DNA from: Heterohyrax brucei
Taxonomy: Eukaryota; Chordata; Mammalia; Hyracoidea; Procaviidae
Direction of reading: 5' to 3'
NCBI GenBank assembly: GCA_028571685.1
Contig: CM053146.1
Span: 18,263,431-18,327,430 of the forward strand
Length of the DNA stretch: 64,000 nt
The notes under the pieces were generated by a model that made no database searches, was not told the DNA's origin, and saw nothing but the letters and a program-made list of their open reading frames with translations. A program made the position numbers and the translations under genes. Positions 1 through 12,967 of this stretch are shown one piece after another; within the stretch, counting starts at the first letter, position 1, and each line of letters opens with the position of its first letter.

Positions 1-1980
1 ACGATATTTCTTTCGGCGAAAGTGCGGTTTTCACAGTGCTAAGTACTCCCAACTCGATCAACAATGTAGGATTTACCAGTTTTCTAAGTCTCTCTTATTT
101 TCTTGTGCTTATACTTGGAATTGTCTGTGTAAACCTCTGTAACTTTTCTAGATAGATAAATCCCTGTGTACTTTCTCTTGTTTCTATCTGTTACCAATCT
201 TGAGAAAGTCATACATTCTCTGTTCACTGTTTCGCAGTCTTAGAGAAGTAGATTTGTTTCTGCGAAAGTGCTGTTTACACAGTGCTAAGTACTCCCAACT
301 CTATTCACAATGTAGGTTTTACCAGTTTTCTAAGTCTTTTTTATTTTCTTGTACTTATACTGGGAATTCTCTATGTAAACCTCGTAACTTTTCTAGGTAG
401 ATGAATCACTGTGTACTTTCTCTTGTTTCTATCTGTTACCAATCTTGAGAAACTCATACATTCTCTGTTCACTATTTCCCAGACTTAGAGAAGTGGATTT
501 CTTTCGGCGAAAGTGCTGTTTTCACAGTGCTAAGTACTCCCAACTCTATCAACAATGTAGGTTTTACCAGTTTTCTAAGTCTCTCTTATTTTCTTGTACT
601 TATACTTGGAATTCTCTGTGTAAACCTCTGTAACTTTTCTAGGTAGACGAATCACTGTGTACTTTCTCTTGTTTCTATCTGTTACCAATCTTGAGAAACT
701 CATACATTCTCTGTTCACTGTTTCACAGACTTAGAGAACTAAATTTTTTGGCGAAAGTGCTATTTTCACAGTGCTAAGTACTCCCAACTCTATCAACAAT
801 GTAGGTTTTACCAGTTTTCTAAGTCTCTCTTATTTTCTTGTACTTATACTTGGAATTCTCTGTGTAAACCTCTGTAACTTTTCTACGTAGATGAATCACT
901 GTGTACTTTCTCTTGTTTCTATCTGTTACCAATCTTGAGAAACTCATACATTCTCTGTTCACTGTTTCCCAGTCTTAGAGAAGTAGATTTGCTTCGGCGA
1001 AAGTGCTGTTTTCACACTGCTAAGTACTCCCACCTGTATCAACAATGTAGGTTTTACCAGTTTTCTAAGTCTCTCTTATTTTCTTGTACTTATACTTGGA
1101 ATTCTCTGTGTAAACCTCTGTAACTTTTCTAGGTAGATGAATCACTGTGTACTTTCTCTTGTTTCTATCTGTTACCAATCTTGAGAAACTCATACATTCT
1201 CTATTCACTGTTTCACGGACTTAGAGAACTAAATTTCTTTCGGCAAATGTGCTGTTTTCGCAGTGCTAAGTACTCCCAACTCTATCAACAATGTAGGTTT
1301 TACCAGTTTTCTAAGTCTCTCTTATTTTCTTGTACTTATACTCGGAATTCTCTGTGTAAACCTCTGTAACTTTTCTAGGTAGATGAATCACTGTGTACTT
1401 TCTCTTCTTTCTATGTTTTACCAATCTTGAGAAACTCATACATTCTCTGTTCACTGTTTCCCAGTCTTAGAGAAGTAGATTTCTTTATGCGAAAGTGCTG
1501 TTTTCACAGTGCTAAGTACTGCCAACTCTATCCACAATGTAGTGTTTATCAGTTTTCTAAGTCTCTCTTATTTTCTTGTACAGATACATGGAATTCTCTG
1601 TGTAAACTTCTGTAACTTCTCTAGGTAGATGAATCACTGTGTACTTTCTCTTGTTTCTATCTATCACCAATCTTGAGAAACTCATACGTACTCTGTTCAC
1701 TGTTTCCCAGTCATAGAGAGGTAGATTTCTTTCTGCGAAAGTGCTGTTTTCACAGTGCTAAGTACTCCCAACTCTATCAACAATGTAGATTTTACCACTT
1801 TTCTAAGTCTATCTTATTTCGTTGTACTTATACTTGGAATTCTCTGTGTAAACCTCTGTAACTTCTCTAGGTAGATGAATCACTGTGTACTTTCTCTTGT
1901 TTCTATCTGTTACCAATCATGAAAAACTCATACATTCTCTGTTCACTGTTTCCCAGTCTTAGAGAAGTAGATTTCTTTCT
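1..1980 (+). repeat. Lead-in monomers, left of the 24-monomer duplication
   Basis: This stretch holds a partial monomer (1-199), whole monomers at 200, 445, 691, 935, 1,181, 1,427 and 1,673, and the left part of 1,919. The monomer at 200 is the CCTCGTAAC type; 691 is a 244-bp form with a six-T run; 1,181 is H type. The monomer at 1,673 follows TCTATCACC, a rare spelling shared with the one at 15,674, a link of about 14.0 kb. No genes are seen. Confidence 0.85.
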
Positions 1981-3640
1981 GCGAAAGTGCTGTTTTCACA
2001 GTGCTAAGTACTCCCAACTCTATCCACAATGTAGGTTTTACCAGTTTTCTAAATCTCTCTTATTTTCTTGTACTTATACATGGAATTCTCTGTGTAAACC
2101 TGTGTAACTTCTCTAGGTAGATGAATCACTGTGTACTTTCTCTTGTTTCTATCTGTTACCAATCTTGAGAAACTCAGACATTCTCTGTTCACTGTTTCCC
2201 AGTCTTAGAGAAGTAGATTTCTTTCTGCGAAAGTGCTGTTTTCACAGTGCTACGTACTCCCAACTCTATCCACAATGTAGGTTTTACCAGTTTTCTAAGT
2301 CTCTCTGATTTTCTTGTACTTATACTTGGTATTCTCTGTGTAAACCTCTGTAACTTTTCTAGGTAGATGAATCACTGTGTACTTTCTCTTGTTTCTATCT
2401 GTTACCAATCTTGAGAAACTCATAAATTCTCTCTTCACTGTTTCACAGACTTATAGAATGAAATTTCTTTCAGCGAAAGTGCTGTTTTCACAGTGCTAAG
2501 TACTCCCAACTCTATCAACAATGTAGGTTTTACCAGTTTCCTAAGTCTCTCTTATTTTATTGTACTTAAGCTTGGAATTCTCTGTGTAAACTTCTGTAAC
2601 TTTTCTAGGTAGATGAATCATTGTGTACTTTCTCTTGTTTCTATCTGTTACCAATCTTGAAAAACTCATACATTCTCTGTTCACTGTTTCCCAGTCTTAG
2701 AGAAGTAAATTTCTTTCAGCGAAAGTGCTGTTTTCACAGTGCTAAGTACTCCCAACTCTATCAACAGTGTATTTATTATCTGTTTTCTAAGTCTCTCTCA
2801 TTTTCTTGTACTTATACATGGAATTCTCTGTGTAAACTTCTGTAACTTCGCTAGGTAGATGAATCACTGTGTACTTTCTCTTGTTTCTATCTGTTACCAA
2901 TCTTGAGAAACTCATACATTCTCTGTTCACTGTTTCCCAGTCTTAGAGAAGAAGATTTCTTTCTGCAAAAGTGCTGTTTTCACTGTGCTTAGTACTCCCA
3001 ACTCTATCCACAATGTAGGTTTTACCAGTTTTCTAAGTCTCTCTTATTTTCTTGTACTTATACATGGAATTCTATCGGTAAAATTATGTAACTTCTCTAG
3101 GTAGATGAATCAGTGTGTACTTTCTCTTGTTTCTATCTCTTACCAATCATGAGAACCTCATACATTCACTGTTCACTGTTTCCCAGTCTTAGAGAAGTAG
3201 ATTTCTTTCGACGAAACTGCTGTTTTGACAGTGCTAAGTACTCCCAACTCTATCAATAATGTAGGTTTTACCAGTTTTCTAAGTCTCTCTTACTTTCTTG
3301 TACTTATACTTGGAATTCTCTGTGTAAACCTCTGTAACTTTTCTAGGTAGATGAATCACTGTGAACTTTCTCTTGTTTCTACCTGTTACCAATCTTGAGA
3401 AACACATACATTCTCTGTTCACTGTTTCACGGACTTAGAGAACGAAATTTCTTTCGGCGAAAGTGCTGTTTTCACAGTGCTAAGTACTCCCAACTCTATC
3501 CACAATGTAGGTTTTACCAGTTTTCTAAGTCTCTCTTATTTTCTTGTATTGATACATGGATTTCTCTGTGTAAACTTCTGTAACTTCTCTAGGTAGATGA
3601 ATCAGTGTGTACTTTCTCTTCTTTCTATCTGTTTCCAATC

Positions 3641-3878
3641 ATTAGAAACTCAGACATTCACTGTTCACAGTTTCCCAGTCTTAGAGAAGTAGATTTTTTT
3701 CGACGAAACTCCTGTTTTCACAGTGCTATACTCCCAACTCTATCAACAATGTAGCTTTTACCAGTTTTCTAAGTCTCTTTTATTTTCTTGTACTTGGAAT
3801 TCTCTGTGTAAACCTCTGTAACTTTTCTAGGTAGATGAATCACTGTGTACTTTCTATTGTTTCTATCTCTTACCAATC
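3641..3878 (+). repeat. 238-bp monomer with two small deletions
   Basis: Two bases are lost in the core (GTGCTATACTCCC for GTGCTAAGTACTCCC) and six in GTACTTGGAATTC (normally GTACTTATACTTGGAATTC). The six-base loss lies between direct repeats TACTT, as expected for replication slippage. The copy at 10,272-10,509 has both losses, as expected from the A/B duplication. The monomer at 62,632 (240 bp) has only the six-base loss. Confidence 0.85.
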
Positions 3879-6090
3879 TTGAGAAACTCATACATTCTCT
3901 GTTCACTGTTTCACGGACTTAGAGAACGAAATTTCTTTATGCGAAAGTGCTGTTTTCACAGTGCTAAGTACTCCCAACTCTATCCACAATGTAGGTTTTC
4001 CCAGTTTTCTAAGTCTCTCTTATTTTCTTGTACTTATACATGGAATTCTCTGTGTAAACTTCTGTAACTTCTCTAGGTAGATGAATCACTGTGTACTTTC
4101 TCTTGTTTCTATCTATTACCAGACTTGAGAAACTCATAGGTACTCTGTTCACTGTTTCCCAGGCTTAGAGACGTAGATTTCTTTCGGCGAAAATGCTGTT
4201 TTCACTGTGCTAAGTACTCCCAACTCTATCCAAAATGTACGTTTTACCAGTTTTCTAAGTCTTTTTTATTTTCTTGTACTTATACTGGGAATTCTCTATG
4301 TAAACCTCGTAACTTTTCTAGGTAGATGAATCACTGTGTACTTTCTCTTGTTTCTATCTGTTACCAATCTTCAGAAACTCATACATTCTCTGTTCACTGT
4401 TTCCCAGACTTAGAGAAGTAGATTTCTTTCGGCGAAAGTGCTGTTTTCACAGTGCTAAGTACTCCCAACTCGATCAACAATGTAGGTTTTACCAGTTTTC
4501 TAAGTCTCTCTTATTTTCTTGTAGTTATACTTGGAATTCTCTGTGTAAACCTCTGTAACTTTTCTAGGTAGATGAATCCCTGTGTACTTTCTCTTGTTTC
4601 TATCTGTTACCAATCTTGAGAAACTCATACATTCTCTGTTAACTGTGTCACGGACTTAGATAACGAAATTTCTTTTGGCGAAAGTGCTGTTTTCACAGTG
4701 CTAAGTACTCCCAACTCTATCCACAATGTAGGTTTTACCAGTTTTCTAAGTCTCTCTGATTTTCTTGTACTTATACTTGGATTTCTCTGTGTAAATCTCT
4801 GTAACTTTTCTACGTAGATCAATCAATGTGTACATTCTCTTGTTTCTATCTGTTACCAATCTTGAGAAACTCAGACATTCTCTGTTCACTGTTTCCCAGT
4901 CTTAGAGAAGTGGATTTCTTTATGCGAAAGTGCTGTTCTCACAGTGCTAAGTACTCCCAAATCTATCCACAATGTAGTTTTTACCAGTTTTCTAAGTCTC
5001 TCTTATTTTCTTGTACTGATACATGTAATTCTCTGTGTAAACTTCTGTAACTTCTCTAGGTAGATGAATCCCTGTGTACTTTCTCTTGTTTCTATCTGTT
5101 ACCAATCTTGAGAAACTCATACATTCTCTATTCACTGTTTCCCAGTCTTAGAGAAGTAGATTTCTTTCTGCGAAAGTGCTGTTTTCACAGTGCTAAGTAC
5201 TCCCAACTCTATCCACAATGTATGTTTTACCAGTTTTCTAAGTCTTTCTTATTATCTTGTACTTCTACTTGGAATTCTCTGTGTAAACCTCTGTAACTTC
5301 TCTAGGTAGATGAATCACTGTGTACTTTCTCTTATTTCTATCTGTTACCAATCTTGAGAAACTCATACATTCTCTGTTCACTGTTTTCCAGTCTTAGAGA
5401 AGTAGATTTCTTTCTGCGAAAGTGCTGTTTTCACAGTGCTAAGTACTCCCAACTCTATCCACAATGTAGTTTTTACCAGTTTTCTATGTCTCTCTTATTT
5501 TCTTGTACTGATACATGGAATTTTCTGTGTAAACTTCTGTAACTTCTCTAGGTAGATGAATCACTGTGTACTTTCTCTTGTTTCTATCTGTTACCAATCA
5601 TGAGAAACTCATACATTCTCTGTTCACTGTTTCCCAGTCTTAGAGAAGTAGATTTCTTTCGACGAAACTGCTGTTTTCACAGTGCGAAGTACTCCCAACT
5701 CTATCAACAATGTAGGTTTTACCAGTTTTCTAAGTCTCTCTTACTTTGTTGTACTTATAGTTGGAATTCTCTGTGTAAACCTCTGTAACTTTTCTAGGTA
5801 GACGAATCACTGTGTACTTTCTCTTGTTTCTATCTGTTACCAATCTTGAGAAACTCATACATTCTTTGTTCACTTTTTCACAGACTTAGAGAACTAAATT
5901 TTTTTGGCGAAAGTGCTGTTTTCACAGTGCTAAATACTCCCAACTCTATGAACAATGTAGGTTTTACCAGTTTTCTAAGTCTCTCTTATTTTCTTGTTCT
6001 TATACTTGGAATTCTCTGTGTAAACCTCTGTAACTTTTCTACGTAGATGAATCACTGTGTACTTTCTCTTGTTTCTATCTGTTACCAATC

Positions 6091-7074
6091 TTGAGAAACT
6101 CATACATTCTCTGTTCACTGTTTCCCAGTCTTAGAGAAGTAGATTTGTTTCGGCGAAAGTGCTGTTTTCACAGTGCTAAGTACTCCCACCTCTATCAACA
6201 ATGTAGGTTTTACCACTTTTCTAAGTCTCTCTTATTTTCTTGTACTTATACTTGGAATTCTCTGTGTAAACCTCTGTAACTTTTCTAGGTAGATGAATCA
6301 CCGTGTACTTTCTCTTGTTTCCATCTGTTACCAATCTTCAGAAACTCATACATTCTCTCTTCACTGTTTCACGGACTTAGAGAAGGAAGTTTCTATCGGC
6401 GGAAGTGCTGTTTTCACAGTGCTAAGTACTCCGAACTCTATCCACAATGTAGGTTTTACCAGTTTTCTAAGTCTCTCTGATTTTCTTGTACTTATACTTG
6501 GAATTCTCTGTGTAAACCTCTGTAACCTTTGTAGGTAGATGAATCACTGTGTACTTTCTCTTGTTTCTACCTGTTACCAATCTTGAGAAACTCAGACATT
6601 CACTGTTCACTGTTTCCCACTCTTAGAGAAGTAGATTTCTTTCTGCGAAAGTGCTGTTTTCACAGTGCTAAGTACTCCCAAGTCTATCAACAATGTAGGT
6701 TTTACCAGTTTTCTAAGTCTCTCTTATTTTATTGTACTTAAGCTTGGAATTCTCTGTGTAAACTTCTGTAACTTTTCTAGGTAGATGAATCACTGTGTAC
6801 TCTCTCTTGTTTCAATCTGTTACCAATCTTGAGAAACTCATACATTCTCTGTTCAGTGTTTCCCAGTCTTAGAGAAGTAGATTTCTTACAGCGAAAGTGC
6901 TGTTTTCACAGTGCTAAGTACTCCCAACTCTATCAATAATGTAGTTTTTACCAGTTTTCTAAGTCTCTCTTATTTTCTTATACTTATACATGGAATTCTC
7001 TGTGTAAACTTCTGTAACTTCTCTAGGTAGATGAATCACTGTGTACTTTCTCTTGTTTCTATCTGTTACCAATC
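6091..7074 (+). repeat. Four-monomer block missing from copy B
   Basis: Monomers 6,091, 6,337, 6,583 and 6,829 have no counterpart in copy B, where 12,477 is followed by a hybrid monomer at 12,722. The same four, in the same order, occur at 20,833-21,816, and a longer match (about 5,600-7,260 with 20,342-22,000, offset 14,742 or 60 monomers) surrounds them. The block is therefore likely ancestral and was deleted from copy B. Confidence 0.75.
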
Positions 7075-7812
7075 TTGAGAAACTCATACGTACTCTGTTC
7101 ACTGTTTCCCAGTCTTAGAGAAGTAGATTTCTTTCAGGGAAAGTGCTGTTTTCACAGTGCTAAGTACTCGCAACTCTATCAACAATGTAGGTTTTACCAC
7201 TTTTCTAAGTCTCTCTTATTTTCTTGTACTTATACTTGGAATTCTCTGTGTAAACCTCTGTAACTTTTCTAGGTAGATGAATCACTGTGTACTTTCTCTT
7301 GTTTCTATCTGTTACCAATCTTGAGAAACTCATACATTCTCTGTTCACTGTTTCACGGACTTAGAGAAATAAATTTCTTTCGGCAAAAGTGCTGTTTTCG
7401 CAGTGCTAAGTACTCCCAACTCTATCAACAATGTAGGTTTTACCAGTTTTCTAAGTCTCTCTTATTTTCTTGTATTGGTACATGGAATTCTGTGTGTAAA
7501 CTTCTGTAACTTCTCTAGGTAGATGAATCAGTGTGTACTTTCTCTTGTTTCTATCTGTTACCAATCATGAGAAACTCATACATTCACTGTTCACTGTTTC
7601 CCAGTCTTAGAGAAGTAGATTTCTTTCGACGAAACTGCTGTTTTCACAGTGCTAAGTACTCCCAACTCTATCCACAATGTAGGTTTTACCAGTGTTCTAA
7701 GTCTCTCTTATTTTCTTGTACTTATACTTGGAATTCTCTGTGTGAACCTCTGTAACTTTTCCAGGTAGATGAATCACTGTGTACTTTCTCTTGTTTCTAT
7801 CTGTAACCAATC

Positions 7813-8058
7813 TTGAGAAACTCATACATTCTCTGTTCACTGTTTCACGGACTTAGAGAAGGATATTTCTTTCGGCGAAAGTGCTGTTTTCACAGTGCTA
7901 AGTACTCCCAACTCTATCCACAATGTAGGTTTTACCAGTTTTCTAAATCTCTCTTATTTTCTTGTACTTATACATGGAATTCTCTGTGTAAACCTGTGTA
8001 ACTTCTCTAGGTAGATGAATCACTGTGTACTTTCTCTTGTTTCTATCTGTTACCAATC
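7813..8058 (+). repeat. Chimeric junction monomer between copies A and B
   Basis: The left part (H block with GAAGGATATTTCTTTCGG) matches the monomer at 13,460, which ends copy B. The right part (CTAAATCTCTC, AAACCTGTGTAAC) matches the monomer at 1,919, where copy A starts. The last base differing from 1,919 on the left is at 7,874, and the first differing from 13,460 on the right is at about 7,915. The exchange therefore lies in 7,875-7,914, monomer positions 63-102. This is the expected product of an unequal exchange between monomers in register. Confidence 0.82.
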
Positions 8059-8796
8059 TTGAGAAACTCAGACATTCTCTGTTCACTGTTTCCCAGTCTT
8101 AGAGAAGTAGATTTCTTTCTGCGAAAGTGCTGTTTTCACAGTGCTACGTACTCCCAACTCTATCCACAATGTAGGTTTTACCAGTTTTCTAAGTCTCTCT
8201 GATTTTCTTGTACTTATACTTGGTATTCTCTGTGTAAACCTCTGTAACTTTTCTAGGTAGATGAATCACTGTGTACTTTCTCTTGTTTCTATCTGTTACC
8301 AATCTTGAGAAACTCATAAATTCTCTCTTCACTGTTTCACAGACTTATAGAATGAAATTTCTTTCAGCGAAAGTGCTGTTTTCACAGTGCTAAGTACTCC
8401 CAACTCTATCAACAATGTAGGTTTTACCAGTTTTCTAAGTCTCTCTTATTTTATTGTACTTAAGCTTGGAATTCTCTGTGTAAACTTCTGTAACTTTTCT
8501 AGGTAGATGAATCATTGTGTACTTTCTCTTGTTTCTATCTGTTACCAATCTTGAAAAACTCATACATTCTCTGTTCACTGTTTCCCAGTCTTAGAGAAGT
8601 AAATTTCTTTCAGCGAAAGTGCTGTTTTCACAGTGCTAAGTACTCCCAACTCTATCAACAGTGTATTTTTTATCTGTTTTCTAAGTCTCTCTCATTTTCT
8701 TGTACTTATACATGGAATTCTCTGTGTAAACTTCTGTAACTTCGCTAGGTAGATGAATCACTGTGTACTTTCTCTTGTTTCTATCTGTTACCAATC

Positions 8797-9533
8797 TTGA
8801 GAAACTCATACGTACTCTGTTCACTGTTTCCCAGTCTTAGAGAAGTAGATTTCTTTCAGGGAAAGTGGTGTTTTCACAGTGCTAAGTACTCCCAACTCTA
8901 TCAACAATGTAGGTTTTACCACTTTTCTAAGTCTCTCTTATTTTCTTGTACTTATACTTGGAATTCTCTGTGTATACCTCTGTAACTTTTCTAGGTTGAT
9001 GAATCACTGTGTACTTTCTCTTGTTTCTATCTGTTACCAATCTTGAGAAACTCATACATTCTCTGTTCACTGTTTCACGGACTTAGAGAACTAAATTTCT
9101 TTCGGCAAAAGTGCTGTTTTCGCAGTGCTAAGTACTTCAAACTCTATCAACAATGTAGGTTTTACCAGTTTTCTAATTCTCTCTTATTTTCTTGTACTGA
9201 TACATGGAATTCTCTGTGTAAACTTCTGTAACTTCTCTATGTAGATGAATCACTGTGTACTTTCTCTTTTTTCTATCTATTACCAATCTTGAGAATCTCA
9301 TACGTACTCTGTTAACTGTTTCCCAGTCTTAGAGAAGTAGATTTCTTTCTGTGAAAGTTCTGTTTTCACAGTGCTAAGTACTCCCAACTCTATCAACAAT
9401 GTAGGTTTTACCAGTTTCTAAGTCTCTCTTATTTTCTTGTACTTATACTTGGAATTCTCTGTGTAAACCGCTGTAACTTTTCTAGGTAGATGAATCACTG
9501 TGTACTTTCTCTTGTTTCTATCTGTTACCAATC
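8797..9533 (+). repeat. Three-monomer gain inside copy B
   Basis: Monomers 8,797, 9,043 and 9,289 (737 bp) lie between parts matching copy A at offsets 5,894 and 6,631. The first has the TTTCAGGGAAAG form found at 7,075 and 12,722, with one base change giving AAGTGGTG. The second is an H-type monomer with CGGCAAAAG. The third has CTTTTTTCTATCTATTACC before it and TTTCTGTGAAAG, a pair also seen at 35,345, 51,566 and 63,855. The exact edges are uncertain because the flanking monomers are alike. Confidence 0.65.
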
Positions 9534-10271
9534 TTGAGAAACTCATACATTCTCTGTTCACTGTTTCCCAGTCTTAGAGAAGAAGATTTCTTTCTGCGAA
9601 AGTGCTGTTTTCACTGTGCTTAGTACTCCCAACTCTATCCACAATGTAGGTTTTACCAGTTTTCTAAGTCTCTCTTATTTTCTTGTACTTATACATGGAA
9701 TTCTCTCGGTAAAATTATGTAACTTCTCTAGGTAGATGAATCAGTGTGTACTTTCTCTTGTTTCTATCTCTTACCAATCATGAGAACCTCATACATTCAC
9801 TGTTCACTGTTTCCCAGTCTTAGAGAAGTAGATTTCTTTCGACGAAACTGCTGTTTTGACAGTGCTAAGTACTCTCAACTCTATCAACAATGTAGGTTTT
9901 ACCAGTTATCTAAGTCTCTCTTACTTTCTTGTACTTATACTTGGAATTCTCTGTGTAAACCTCTGTAACTTTTCTAGGTAGATGAATCACTGTGAACTTT
10001 CTCTTGTTTCTACCTGTTACCAATCTTGAGAAACACATACATTCTCTGTTCACTGTTTCACGGACTTAGAGAACGAAATTTCTTTCGGCGAAAGTGCTGT
10101 TTTCACAGTGCTAAGTACTCCCAACTCTATCCACAATGTAGGTTTTACCAGTTTTCTAAGTCTCTCTTATTTTCTTGTATTGATACATGGATTTCTCTGT
10201 GTAAACTTCTGTAACTTCTCTAGGTAGATGAATCAGTGTGTACTTTCTCTTCTTTCTATCTGTTTCCAATC

Positions 10272-10509
10272 ATTAGAAACTCATACATTCACTGTTCACT
10301 GTTTCCCAGTCTTAGAGAAGTAGATTTTTTTCGACGAAACTCCTGTTTTCACAGTGCTATACTCCCAACTCTATCAACAATGTAGCTTTTACCAGTTTTC
10401 TAAGTCTCTTTTATTTTCTTGTACTTGGAATTCTCTGTGTAAACCTCTGTAACTTTTCTAGGTAGATGAATCACTGTGTACTTTCTATTGTTTCTATCTC
10501 TTACCAATC
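10272..10509 (+). repeat. 238-bp monomer, second copy
   Basis: This is the duplicate of 3,641-3,878 at offset 6,631 and carries the same two deletions. Two nearby bases differ (ACTCATACATTCACTG here, ACTCAGACATTCACTG at 3,650, and GTTCACTG for GTTCACAG), so the copies have diverged slightly or been partly corrected. Confidence 0.85.
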
Positions 10510-12721
10510 TTGAGAAACTCATACATTCTCTGTTCACTGTTTCACGGACTTAGAGAACGAAATTTCTTTATGCGAAAGTGCTGTTTTCACAGTGCTAAGT
10601 ACTCCCAACTCTATCCACAATGTAGGTTTTCCCAGTTTTCTAAGTCTCTCTTATTTTCTTGTACTTATACATGGAATTCTCTGTGTAAACTTCTGTAACT
10701 TCTCTAGGTAGATGAATCACTGTGTACTTTCTCTTGTTTCTATCTATTACCAGACTTGAGAAACTCATAGGTACTCTGTTCACTGTTTCCCAGGCTTAGA
10801 GACGTAGATTTCTTTCGGCGAAAATGCTGTTTTCACTGTGCTAAGTACTCCCAACTCTATCCAAAATGTACGTTTTACCAGTTTTCTAAGTCTTTTTTAT
10901 TTTCTTGTACTTATACTGGGAATTCTCTATGTAAACCTCGTAACTTTTCTAGGTAGATGAATCACTGTGTACTTTCTCTTGTTTCTATCTGTTACCAATC
11001 TTCAGAAACTCATACATTCTCTGTTCACTGTTTCCCAGACTTAGAGAAGTAGATTTCTTTCGGCGAAAGTGCTGTTTTCACAGTGCTAAGTACTCCCAAC
11101 TCGATCAACAATGTAGGTTTTACCAGTTTTCTAAGTCTCTCTTATTTTCTTGTAGTTATACTTGGAATTCTCTGTGTAAACCTCTGTAACTTTTCTAGGT
11201 AGATGAATCCCTGTGTACTTTCTCTTGTTTCTATCTGTTACCAATCTTGAGAAACTCATACATTCTCTGTTAACTGTGTCACGGACTTAGATAACGAAAT
11301 TTCTTTTGGCGAAAGTGCTGTTTTCACAGTGCTAAGTACTCCCAACTCTATCCACAATGTAGGTTTTACCAGTTTTCTAAGTCTCTCTGATTTTCTTGTA
11401 CTTATACTTGGATTTCTCTGTGTAAATCTCTGTAACTTTTCTACGTAGATCAATCAATGTGTACATTCTCTTGTTTCTATCTGTTACCAATCTTGAGAAA
11501 CTCAGACATTCTCTGTTCACTGTTTCCCAGTCTTAGAGAAGTGGATTTCTTTATGCGAAAGTGCTGTTCTCACAGTGCTAAGTACTCCCAAATCTATCCA
11601 CAATGTAGTTTTTACCAGTTTTCTAAGTCTCTCTTATTTTCTTGTACTGATACATGTAATTCTCTGTGTAAACTTCTGTAACTTCTCTAGGTAGATGAAT
11701 CCCTGTGTACTTTCTCTTGTTTCTATCTGTTACCAATCTTGAGAAACTCATACATTCTCTATTCACTGTTTCCCAGTCTTAGAGAAGTAGATTTCTTTCT
11801 GCGAAAGTGCTGTTTTCACAGTGCTAAGTACTCCCAACTCTATCCACAATGTATGTTTTACCAGTTTTCTAAGTCTTTCTTATTATCTTGTACTTCTACT
11901 TGGAATTCTCTGTGTAAACCTCTGTAACTTCTCTAGGTAGATGAATCACTGTGTACTTTCTCTTATTTCTATCTGTTACCAATCTTGAGAAACTCATACA
12001 TTCTCTGTTCACTGTTTTCCAGTCTTAGAGAAGTAGATTTCTTTCTGCGAAAGTGCTGTTTTCACAGTGCTAAGTACTCCCAACTCTATCCACAATGTAG
12101 TTTTTACCAGTTTTCTAAGTTTCTCTTATTTTCTTGTACTGATACATGGAATTTTCTGTGTAAACTTCTGTAACTTCTCTAGGTAGATGAATCACTGTGT
12201 ACTTTCTCTTGTTTCTATCTGTTACCAATCATGAGAAACTCATACATTCTCTGTTCACTGTTTCCCAGTCTTAGAGAAGTAGATTTCTTTCGACGAAACT
12301 GCTGTTTTCACAGTGCGAAGTACTCCCAACTCTATCAACAATGTAGGTTTTACCAGTTTTCTAAGTCTCTCTTATTATCTTGTACTTATACTTGGAATTC
12401 TCTGTGTAAACCTCTGTAACTTTTCTAGGTAGACGAATCACTGTGTACCTTCTCTTGTTTCTATCTGTTACCAATCTTGAGAAACTCATACATCCTTTGT
12501 TCACTGTTTCACAGACTTAGAGAACTAAATTTTTTTGGCGAAAGTGCTGTTTTCACAGTGCTAAGTACTCCCAACTCTATCAACAATGTAGGTTTTACCA
12601 GTTTTCTAAGTCTCTCTTATTTTCTTCTACTTATACTTGGAATTCTCTGTGTAAACCTCTGTAACTTTTCTACGTAGATGAATCATTGTGTACTTTCTCT
12701 TGTTTCTATCTGTTACCAATC

Positions 12722-12967
12722 TTGAGAAACTCATACATTCTCTGTTCACTGTTTCCCAGTCTTAGAGAAGTAGATTTCTTTCAGGGAAAGTGCTGTTTTC
12801 ACAGTGCTAAGTACTCGCAACTCTATCAACAATGTAGGTTTTACCACTTTTCTAAGTCTCTCTTATTTTCTTGTACTTATACTTGGAATTCTCTGTGTAA
12901 ACCTCTGTAACTTTTCTAGGTAGATGAATCACTGTGTACTTTCTCTTGTTTCTATCTGTTACCAATC
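12722..12967 (+). repeat. Chimeric monomer at the four-monomer deletion
   Basis: Its left end (CATACATTCTCTG) fits the monomer at 6,091 and its right part (TTTCTTTCAGGGAAAG, CTCGCAACTC, ACCACTTTTC) fits that at 7,075, which has CATACGTACTCTG on its left. The switch lies within 12,740-12,777, monomer positions 19-56. One in-register exchange between these two monomers would remove exactly four monomers. Confidence 0.72.

Larger units (their letters stand above)
1981..7874 (+). repeat. 24-monomer unit, copy A
   Basis: This is the left copy of a tandem duplication of period 5,894 bp (24 monomers). Its start corresponds to 7,875. About 2,000-2,900 matches 7,894-8,794 at offset 5,894; about 2,850-6,060 matches 9,481-12,691 at offset 6,631 with roughly 15 differences noticed; about 7,075-7,912 matches 12,722-13,559 at offset 5,647. 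The changes in offset are explained by a 3-monomer gain and a 4-monomer loss in copy B. Edges were set by reading diagnostic bases, not by alignment software. Confidence 0.8.

Noticed and set aside
4625-4822. Open frames on the - strand (also near 11,256, 15,267, 17,907, 41,327, 41,618 and 59,766)
   Set aside because: They are antisense readings of the same monomers that happen to lack a stop after local changes. No independent support.
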